A stretch of 64,000 nucleotides of DNA from positions 1,798,001 through 1,862,000 of the forward strand of contig CP071497.1 of NCBI GenBank assembly GCA_017354895.1, in the 5' to 3' direction. The translations under genes were made by a program, and so were the position numbers. The stretch is from Podospora comata (taxonomy: Eukaryota; Ascomycota; Sordariomycetes; Sordariales; Podosporaceae). Below are positions 55,712-64,000 of the stretch, one piece after another. The first letter of the stretch is position 1. Every line of letters begins with the position of its first letter. A model generated the notes under the pieces. It ran no database searches and was not told the origin of the DNA. It saw only the letters and a program-made list of their open reading frames with translations.

Positions 55712-57433
55712 GAAGCGACCTGGCCCAGCAAGCAAATTCGACCCCACGGCGCGCTCTTTTTTCCCCTCTTCACAGCGTGCGCTGATATTCGCTACATACA
55801 CTTAATGATATACCTCGATACACTGCGCTTTATGATGAACGATCGGTTAGTTGGACAGGGCCACCTATTCAGGTTATATGGGACATGAATAGTATTCTCG
55901 CGGAATCGTTGTCACCATGGGGGCACCCACCCGAGTAATCTACTAATACTAATACATCCCTTCGGTGTACTTTTCTCTTTGCTTTCACTTGTGACCTTTC
56001 TCGAAGAAAAACACAAAGTCAGAACTAGCACGGATGTCAAATTACAATTCAGTCGCCTCGTTTCCTTCGGGGACGATGGTTTCAATGACTGTGGTTGTGC
56101 CGAAGATGTGCTGATAGCAACCCCTGGGCAAGTAGCCTGGTATCCGGGCACGCTTTCATCTGGGCTCTTTGCTTCTTGGTCAATAGCCTGATGACGGTGG
56201 ATTGCGACATGTTTTGACGATACCAAATGATTCCACATGCCCTGTGACCCGATTGTTACACACACACACTGGGAGGAAAGCGAAGAGAGAGACGCGTCGA
56301 GGCCCAAGCCACCGGGATGTTGAGACTCTGCTGCGCGGTGTGGTGGTGGTGTGTGTCGGGTTGCATAAAGCGGCCGCCGTGGTCGGTCCTACGGGTGCCC
56401 ACGTGGGCGTCGTCCACTGATTGAAGCCCACGGGTTCACTTGTCATTGATTCCTACAGCAGTGGCTGTGGGATTTGAGTTGACGGTTCTTACTCGACCGC
56501 GGTCTTGTGGACGAATAGATTTTCCTAGTGCCTGTGTACAAGCAAGCAAGCATTCAATACAATACATCGGAACTTGGCATCTTTTTATCACAGCAATAGC
56601 GTCCAACACTGTGGGTAGGTAGTTCCATCAAACAACACCCATCACAACGCTCAAGCCCTTTCTTGCCCCAAGCTTGACGTGCAACTTTTTTCTTTTCTTT
56701 CTAAATCAACCTCTACTACCTCATTATTCCCATACTCTCCCCGCCCGTCTGTTCAGTCATGTTCGGGCAAGTGAGTTGAGTGACCGAGTTACACCAAGTT
56801 TGATCTCTTGTCAGATTTCCCCTTTTCTTTTTCATGCAACGACAGGGCGCCCATCCACCAGTCGGGTGCTCTGAAACCTTGTCCACAACCCGCAGCTGCA
56901 CCATTCCCCCAGAAATTTGACTGGCTGTCCAGCAGAGAAGATAACTGAAACACTCGGTTTGTTTCCGAGAGTCACAACTGACTCAAGCTGATTTGTTCTC
57001 AAACAACTTCACTCAACACTCGCATTCGTATGTACTACAAGGTTTCTTGTATCTTTTTTCTTTGTGTTATTCATTCCATTGTCATTTTCATTGCCCCCCT
57101 TTGGAAAGTTTCCATGGTTTTGTCTATCTCGATGGCCTCGGGAGTTCAGAAGTGTGTGTGTCTGTGTGTGTGTATGTAGATTAATATGTACAAAGATGTT
57201 TTGCTTGCCTCTTCCTCCTCAAGACAGTTCGGCGCATCGGTAAACCAACCACCCCTCTCTAGAAAATAAATTGTTGTATGTACAGTGCCTGCTGCAAAGA
57301 TTTCAAAAAGATCGCATTGCAAACAGAGGCGAAAAAAACACTCGCTCTTTTCTCTCTCTCTCGCCAATCCCTCCCAAACAGAAAACTTAAAATGGCAAAT
57401 ATATCAGTTCATTACTTTTTTCATGACAGTTCT
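55712..57433. other. Convergent intergenic region, no gene seen
   Basis: 1.7 kb between two 3' ends. It contains a GT-rich stretch near 57150-57180 but no supported gene. Confidence 0.5.
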
Positions 57434-58714
57434 TCATCTGAAGCCGTTGTTGGCGATGAGGTCGGTCGTGCCGGCAACGTTGCTAGCGGCCACGACTCTG
57501 GAGTTGGTCTGGCCGGCGAGCTGCTTGAGGCGGTCGGCCACCTGCTGGACACCGGTGATGCCCTCGAGAGCCATGATGTAGGCGGCGAGACCGGCAACGT
57601 GGGGAGAGGCCATGGAAGTTCCGCTCAGGGTGGCGGTGTCGCTGTCGCTGCGGATGCCGCAGGACTCGACACGGACACCGGGGGCGAAGATGTCAACGAG
57701 GGGACCAAAGTTGGAGAAGGAGGCGCGGCGGTCGTTGGTCTGGTCAATAGCACCGACAGTGATGGCGGCCTCGGCAGAGCCAGGGGAGGTGAGGGCAGTG
57801 TCCTGGTTCTCGTTACCGGCGGCAACAACGGGAACGACACCGGCAGCCTCGATACGGTTGATGGCGGTGTTGACGGCCTGGGAGAAAGAGCCGCCGAGAG
57901 ACATGTTCATGACGGCCTTGCCACGGAGACCACGGCGGGTGGCATCACGGGCAACAAAGTCCATACCGGCAATCACGCCAGAGTTGGAACCGGAGCCGTC
58001 AGCACCGAGGACCTTGACAGCAACGAGCTGGGTCTTCTTGGCGACACCAAACTTCCAGCCTCCAATGGTGCCAGCAACGTGGGTGCCGTGGCCGTTGAGA
58101 TCCGTCTCATCTTCGCCTCGGATGAAGGAGGCGCCGAATCTGGCCCTCCCCTGCAAGTCCTCGTGGGTGGTACGGATACCAGTGTCCACAACGTAAGCAG
58201 TGATGCCCTCTCCAGCAGAACTGTCAAAGAAATAACCATTCTGTCTGGCACCGTCATGGCTGAGGCGGGCCAAGCCGGTAGGGGCGCGAGACTGAAGCTG
58301 GCGGACATTGAGCTTGATGACGGCATCCTGCTCGATGTAGCTGACCTCCTTGGCGGCATAGATCTCATTGATCAAGGCATCATCGGCCTCCAGAGCCATA
58401 GCTCTCCACTGGTCGATCTGGAAGGTCTCGACTGTCGTAGAAAGGATGTTGTTGGTCAGTGGGCTGCGCTTCCCAATGTTGCGCTTGGCGATCACGCTCG
58501 CAATGCTGGACTCGTGGGCAAAGACCTCATCATCGCTGAAGGTGTTGTTGTAGACTACGATGAACTTGTGGGGGATGAGGTTCTGGGCATCGGGGTTGGC
58601 GATGGGCACACCGATATAGAACCCCTCGGACTTGGTGAAGGTGGTGGCAGGAGCAGCAGATACCCCAAGGGCAGACAGAGCAACGCTCAAGGAAACAAGA
58701 AATCGGCCAGCCAT
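57434..58714 (-). CDS. Secreted subtilisin-like protease (proteinase K type)
   Basis: A single exon of 426 residues with a signal peptide ([16 protein letters not shown]). The inhibitor-I9 propeptide spans about residues 48-135. The mature S8 domain carries the catalytic triad: Asp177 in VVDTGI, His209 in NGHGTHVAG, Ser367 in [12 protein letters not shown], with oxyanion Asn301 in AAGNEN. This is the proteinase K/alkaline-protease group common in fungi for protein nitrogen scavenging. Codon use is strongly C-ending, suggesting high expression. A long stop-free frame on the opposite strand is a by-product of that bias. Confidence 0.96.
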   Translation of the reverse strand: MAGRFLVSLSVALSALGVSAAPATTFTKSEGFYIGVPIANPDAQNLIPHKFIVVYNNTFSDDEVFAHESSIASVIAKRNIGKRSPLTNNILSTTVETFQIDQWRAMALEADDALINEIYAAKEVSYIEQDAVIKLNVRQLQSRAPTGLARLSHDGARQNGYFFDSSAGEGITAYVVDTGIRTTHEDLQGRARFGASFIRGEDETDLNGHGTHVAGTIGGWKFGVAKKTQLVAVKVLGADGSGSNSGVIAGMDFVARDATRRGLRGKAVMNMSLGGSFSQAVNTAINRIEAAGVVPVVAAGNENQDTALTSPGSAEAAITVGAIDQTNDRRASFSNFGPLVDIFAPGVRVESCGIRSDSDTATLSGTSMASPHVAGLAAYIMALEGITGVQQVADRLKQLAGQTNSRVVAASNVAGTTDLIANNGFR

Positions 58715-61700
58715 TGTTGATGTATTGTTGGTGGTGTTTCAGACAGGTTGTTGATGAGGTTCGAGGAAAAGAATGAATCGGTTGGTGGGACCACGTAACT
58801 GGATGCTGAAACTGATTTTGAAGCAACGTCGAAAAGACGCGATCGGCTAGATGCAGTTGATCAAGGATAGTCGGGAAGTGAAGAAAAAGGGTATGCGCAG
58901 CACGAGAAGAAAGCAAATGGGTGGAAGGCAACGTTGACGATGCCTGACCCGGAAAAAGGAATGGAAGGAAGGAGGAAGAAAAGAGCAAGTGACAAGGACG
59001 GATGGGTTAACAACAAAAGAGAGAAGCCCACGAGAGAGAAGCAGATCAACTGCTATTTAACTGAGAAGCGCGCATGAAGTTGGCGGCCCATCTTGAACCC
59101 CCTTTTGCAGAAAGCAACGACGCTGTTTGGGTGGTGGGTGCAACCTTCAGGGGAGCGTGCGTGGTACAAAGCAGGCCAGGGGGTTACCGGGGTACTTACA
59201 TGGGATGTCTCCCCTGACTCCCCTGGCTCCCCTGGACGCCAAGTCAAACGGCAGATCCCCAGGCGTGCCAAGATGGCAAATCCTCCGCGATTCTGAACGA
59301 CTTTGGACAGAGCCCTGAAGTTTCGACAGATGTTAGACGAGAACTACTCGTGATCTCGAACCTGGCAAGGGACGCTGCAGTTCGCCCAATACAGAGCTCA
59401 GGGGCATGCTAGATTGGCCCCCATGATCGGATTCCCGTGGCCGCTGTGGCTGCCATCTCTGGCGGCCAGGAACACACGACGGTCTGGGGAGACTTGGGCA
59501 AAACTGGGATGAGCTGGGATGGACGGAGGAATGGCCGACTTGCCGACCTCGCAAACGTCGGGCGCCGGCTGAGCCGGGTCTGGCTCAAGTGGTCTCTTTG
59601 GCTCCAGCATCAGCTCCAGGCGGATTCGAAAGGCAAACGCATGCCACAGGATTTGCCGTCCGTTGTTGTTGATGCGGTTGGCAAAGTTGAACGAGAATGA
59701 TTCTGGCGCATAACAGATCTTCTTTGATCTCCCGCCGCGAGGGTGGTTGTTGTGGCTGTCGTGAGCCTGCGGGAAGCGTGGGAAGCAAAAGAACCATGGG
59801 TCTTGCAAACACGGCATTGGTGGAAAGAGAATGTGTGATGGTTGCGACTTGATCGAGGCTCCAGGTGCCGCCATTGGACACGAGGAACCGACAGCTCGTA
59901 CCCTGCAATTCCGTTGCGGAAATGTCTCTGCCCAATCGACCTCTGCCGCGTCCATGGGAATGCGGCTCTGGGCTGGGTCTCGTCCGGCCTGATGCTTGGC
60001 AACAATTAACTGCAAACCTGCTCTTGAATCTGAACAGTTAAAGTCCGAGATCTCGCTGTCACTTTCGGATGAGGCAAACCTGTTTGAGCTGTTTTGGAGG
60101 TGATGGATTGCTGGCTCCGATGAGGTCTTTGGAATCCACACGGCATTGAATGGGGTCTCCGGATTAACCCATTGACCTGCCCAATGGAAGTTGTTGCCAG
60201 CGGCCGACGAGAACAGACGTCGGCGGCAGCAGCAACAAGCAACAAGGCCACCATCCTCCGTCACCCAAAAAGAAAGGAAGGAGCCGCGCTGTGCAGACCC
60301 TCTGCGCGGGGGTGGCGCATTTGGTGAAGCGCGCTAATGGTGGACCCCGCTCACTGGGAACATTCTACACTATAAAGGATGGCATTCAGGAGGATGCGCT
60401 CCAAACAACTTTCACCGTCCTGGGGCTGTCTGGCGAGAGACACCGAGCATCAACAAGAAGAAGGCAGCGTAACAGAGAGGAAACATGGATATGACATATC
60501 AATGCCAAGGGGGCCGTTTGGCGCCGTTGCAGGGACCCGTATCGTACGAAATTATCTGGGGAAGGGGTCAGCCTGCCGCGTTCTGAGGCAGGTGCAGGCG
60601 AGAAATGGTGTGGATTTGTGGACTTGTTAGTGCAGTGCAGCCGCCCGTTTGGATGCTGAAACACCAAGGTCCGTTCTGTGAAATCTCCACAGCGCGTGTT
60701 TCGGTCCTCTGCTACCATAGCATCCAGCTCGGAGATTTCGACACTTCTCTCTCCATTTGGAATTTCTGTTGCCGCCGACCCTCCGTGCTCATCCAACTGC
60801 CATGAATAGATAAGCGGTTTTGGATATCTACCACATCAGTCAGCGAAGAAACAAAACATCTCCATAATGTACCAGAGCTTGGATTCTCTGGTTCTCAAAC
60901 CAAGCACAGCCCACCCAGTCCAGTCTACGGAGTAGTGCACCGTGATGGCAACTAACAACTCTCGAAATAGACCATCCGATCGCCATTTCATGCCTTGGCT
61001 TTGCGCTTGCGCATAAACATGCCCTGGGCGAGCAGTCGAGTATACAAACCTGGCGGCCGCAGCATGAACCTCGATATTAACAGTACTGGTGCTGCGTACG
61101 ACCTCGGTTGAGCAGAGGACAGTTTCGACCGCACGGAAGCAAGAGCCGAGTAATGGCCTCGGGCTGTCCTGGTGAGCAAATCCCCCGGTTCGCCTGCCGT
61201 CGGTTAGCGCGGAGTGGGCCCGATGTCCGGGCGCCCAAGGCCGAGAATTGTGGGCCGATAAGAAGAGGAATACCGGCTATTCGGGGGCGAAATCCGGCCG
61301 GCCTCATTCGACCTGCACCACCTGACCCCGCAAACTAACTGTCTTCCAGAACTTCGGAACGGAGTCGATGTGGAGATGGATGCAGCCTTACCATAAGTCC
61401 AGCAAAATATCTGGGAATGGGGTGAGACCGAGGGCACAGAGGGCAGTACAGTAAACAAACAAGGCAACGAAAGCCACTGTGATGTAACTGCGTGTGTGAG
61501 TGGGACTGTTCACACATCACGTAAACCAACATTCTCAGGTGGCCGGATCTTCCTCCGCAGATTATCTGGGTTGCCACGGCTGCCACTATTTCTCTCCTTT
61601 CTCGTCAAGATGATTATCTCATGACATGGCCCGATCTGATGAGGTTATCTGCGTAGTGCGTAGTGGGGTTTGTCGCGTCACTCAGCATGAACATGAAGCA

Positions 61701-62881
61701 TGACGACCTGAGGAATAAGAAAGAGAATAGAAATAGATCAACCAGCCAGTAGGTAATCGGCACCCTCTTTCCCTTGAGGAGGGAACCGTTCAATTGAGTG
61801 GCTCTCGAGCGGCTGTGCCCGTGGCAATGCGCAGGTTGCGAATTGGATTGGGGCTTCATCCGTGTCGCATGCGACAGACAGGTGTCTGTACGAAGTAGTG
61901 GTCCCTGGAAAAAAGAAAGAAAAGTCGTCCAGGGATGTTCAAACTGCCCTTTTTCATGTTTTGGGAGCCTTCGTCATCCATCACCTCATATCCAAGGGAG
62001 TGCCAGTTAGTTTTATTCCCCGGGCTTGCTAGGTACCACCTGGCGGAGTGAACCGCCCAAGACAAGACGTCCGTCCATTGACTGACTGCGTCTTCGGTGG
62101 GCTGGAACACACTGCAATCTGTGACCCAACAACTCGCAAATCCCAGCTTGGGTCTTATCGAGACTTGCACATCACCACAACAACACGGCGAGCAACAACA
62201 GCAACACTCCAATCCAGCACCAACGCTCTTCCGTCTGCGCTCTTCCGTCTGCGCTCTTCCGTCTGAGGCTTACGCACATCATTAACTTTGCGATCTAGCA
62301 AGGCCAAGTCGGCCAATCCAGCGCCCAAGTGTACAGGAACCTAACCCCGCGCCCGTCCGTCCACGCGACCAGTATAAGCCAGACCCAACTCCAGTCGGTG
62401 CCCTACCTACCCACCGCAGCAGGCAGTGCGCGCTGCAGATAAAACAACAAGAACAAAGTTTCGTAAAATCAAGCTCGGCCATCAATCCGGGCCCGCTGGT
62501 CCAAGTCGCAGTGAACGAGTTGTCCGTCTGCGCTATAGCGGCTCTCGAGTCTGCGCCATCCGCCATCCACCACCCACAACAGACCTACCGTCCAGGTCTG
62601 TCCTGTCCTGTCCGTTTCCGTTCGATTTGACCCCGAACGACAGACACCACATCCACCCACCACCGCCCGGTTTTCTCGACGAGTAGATAGTTTCCCGTGG
62701 TCGGCCTTGCGTCCCTCTTCAACTTCGTGTGGTTCCAGGTCGATTCGTCGCCAGCCTAGTTGGAGACCAGAGCCTCGTGTACTGCTGTGCCATGGTTGTC
62801 GCATCATCATCCGACGACAACTGAGAAGTGTTACCGATAGCCCACGACTGATTCCCGCGGGCGAATACGAAATCGAGGAGA
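58715..62881. other. 4.2 kb region without recognisable gene
   Basis: The longest gap in the window, between two divergent genes. Frames of up to 288 codons on minus at 59398-60264 show no domain and are interrupted by other frames. No tRNA or clear splice structure is seen. A 14-bp tandem repeat occurs at 62225-62266. The last 800 bases are C/T-rich and probably the leader of the F-box-like gene. Confidence 0.5.
62225..62266 (+). repeat. Three tandem copies of a 14-bp unit
   Basis: GCTCTTCCGTCTGC repeats three times in tandem, the last copy ending in A. It lies about 620 bp upstream of the F-box-like ATG. Confidence 0.75.
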
Positions 62882-64000
62882 ATGGAATTTCCCACGAGTC
62901 CCATGCTCATCGACGACGGTCGCGATGTCGACTCTCTCAGCATCGACACGCGCCTGCCCAGGGCTGAAAGGGCACAATCAATCATTCACCAAGCCGAGGA
63001 CGAGGAGGAAGACGAGAACAAGGCAACGGTTGAGCTGGCTTCCATCATGACAACCACCTCGAATCCGGTATCACCCGGCCCCTCAAGCCCGCCGCTGGAT
63101 CAGGTACGAATGCAAGACTTCATCCCTCCAACACGCCCAAGTAGCACGCCGTTCCCACAACCCGAGCCACGAAGTACAGATTTGCGCTGCCTGAGGTGCC
63201 CTTCAGAAGCCTCGATGGATCCCGACGAACCCGGCGTTTCTGACATCCCATCGGTGCAAACCGACAACGAGAACGCCGGACTCAACCTCTCAGATCTTCC
63301 TGCCGAGATCCACGAATGCATCTTGGATCATCTATTTGGTTACCGGGTATCTACATCATCCAAGAGCTCAATCACGCGGTGGGGGACTGCTTTGCGGCAT
63401 CCAAGAAGGAAGGAGCTTTCTGAGCTATCACGAGTGAGCCGGACTTGGAGGGTGTTGATCCAAGACAGGCTCTATCGGCATATCAAGCTCAAGGCGACCA
63501 TCGATTCTTTGAGAGGATCGTTCGAATACTTTGCTGCTCATCCACATTTACGATCATATATCAAGCATGTGGAGATCTGGTTTCCGGTCTTCCGGCCAAA
63601 ATATGGACCTCTGGCTCTGGGGACGGCAAACACCCTTCCCACAGTTACGCCGGACGGCTTGACAACGGCGTCTTATGTCTTACCCATGGACAACTGCTCT
63701 CTGGAAGAAGCCTTTTATTTCGTCGCCAACACCTTCCCAGATGTGTGCATCATGACGCTCGAAGGTGGTGAACGGCGCAAAGCACCGAAAGTGAGGCATT
63801 GGATCGGGGAGGATCAGTCTTGCCCACGCACGATGCCCAGGGTGAACTCGGTCCACACCCTTATTTGCAAGGGACAATGGAACTTGATCCGGGGGCAGGA
63901 CGACTTGGAGACCATCACGTCCGCCCTGCCTAATCTGAAGGAGTGGCAGGGCTCCTACAGCAAACCGAAATCCAAGAGCTACCTCACCATGGCCGACATC
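62882..64000 (+). CDS. F-box-like protein, partial (runs off right edge)
   Basis: The frame opens at the ATG at 62882 (GAGAATGG) and stays open for 373 codons to the last base, so the gene is cut by the window. Residues 1-135 are disordered, acidic and Pro/Ser-rich. An F-box-like motif follows, LNLSDLPAEIHECILDHLFG, then LSRVSRTWRVLIQDRLYRHI, as in fungal F-box proteins. Beyond it the sequence has a beta/alpha texture (HPHLRSYIKHVEIWF and SVHTLICKGQWNLI), consistent with degenerate leucine-rich repeats. It is probably a substrate receptor of an SCF ubiquitin ligase. There is no visible intron so far. Confidence 0.75.
   Translation, partial: MEFPTSPMLIDDGRDVDSLSIDTRLPRAERAQSIIHQAEDEEEDENKATVELASIMTTTSNPVSPGPSSPPLDQVRMQDFIPPTRPSSTPFPQPEPRSTDLRCLRCPSEASMDPDEPGVSDIPSVQTDNENAGLNLSDLPAEIHECILDHLFGYRVSTSSKSSITRWGTALRHPRRKELSELSRVSRTWRVLIQDRLYRHIKLKATIDSLRGSFEYFAAHPHLRSYIKHVEIWFPVFRPKYGPLALGTANTLPTVTPDGLTTASYVLPMDNCSLEEAFYFVANTFPDVCIMTLEGGERRKAPKVRHWIGEDQSCPRTMPRVNSVHTLICKGQWNLIRGQDDLETITSALPNLKEWQGSYSKPKSKSYLTMADI

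Noticed and set aside
57278-58720. 480-codon frame on plus opposite the subtilase
   Set aside because: The sense strand carries a full catalytic triad and propeptide; the opposite frame has no recognisable feature.
59398-60264. 288-codon minus frame in the 4.2 kb gap
   Set aside because: The composition is unstructured, there is no domain or conserved motif, and several other frames overlap it.
1-64000. Search for CRISPR arrays, LTR elements, DNA transposons and RIP-type AT-rich blocks
   Set aside because: No regular spacer-repeat array, reverse transcriptase or transposase motifs, long terminal repeats or AT-rich stretches were seen.
1-64000. Search for a dispersed 5S rRNA gene or further tRNA genes
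   Set aside because: No 5S internal-promoter-like stretch and no second foldable cloverleaf with A and B boxes was found by eye.

Overview
This is a chromosomal window from a filamentous ascomycete, most likely a Sordariomycete and possibly Sordariales. The genes are split by short introns of about 50-90 bp with fungal signals (GTAAGT/GTATGT donors, CTAAC branch sites, CAG/TAG acceptors). Protein types also fit: SidF/SidI-like siderophore enzymes, PTH11-type membrane proteins, CFEM and DUF1996 secreted proteins. I see no transposon, LTR element, CRISPR array or AT-rich RIP-like block. Reading frames were rebuilt across introns by eye, so splice sites are inferences checked by phase and family alignment, not by transcripts.

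Layout: 1-7.5 kb is an iron block. An AIF-like FAD oxidoreductase (1018-2445) is followed by a divergently transcribed siderophore pair: SidF-like acyltransferase (minus) and SidI-like acyl-CoA ligase (plus). They share a 1.57 kb promoter with four exact ATCWGATAA sites, the motif bound by iron-responsive GATA repressors (SreA/SRE type); a fifth lies at 209. A tRNA-Val(CAC) follows at 7.8 kb. From 8.6 to 22.7 kb come lipid and hydrolytic enzymes: a Tgl4/5-like patatin lipase, two alpha/beta hydrolases, a secreted DUF1996 protein and a copper amine oxidase.

23-32.5 kb is an accessory-looking stretch. It has an unknown protein, an FSP1/AIF-like oxidoreductase, and five intact genes for predicted secreted cysteine-containing proteins: two unknown, one CFEM-like, one large beta-rich protein and one beta/gamma-crystallin-like. 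This is the most novel-looking part. 32.5-37.6 kb holds a GMC oxidoreductase and a seven-helix PTH11-like protein.

38.9-55.7 kb is housekeeping: phosphopantetheine adenylyltransferase, a DCAF7/AN11-like WD40 protein, eEF1B-alpha, a TRAX/translin-family protein (with an 18-nt microexon), GPI mannosyltransferase I (PIG-M), a J-domain protein, an NRS/ER-type UDP-rhamnose enzyme (with a GC-AG intron) and squalene synthase. 57.4-58.7 kb encodes a proteinase K-like subtilase. About 4.2 kb without a recognisable gene follows. The window then ends inside an F-box-like gene that stays open to base 64000.
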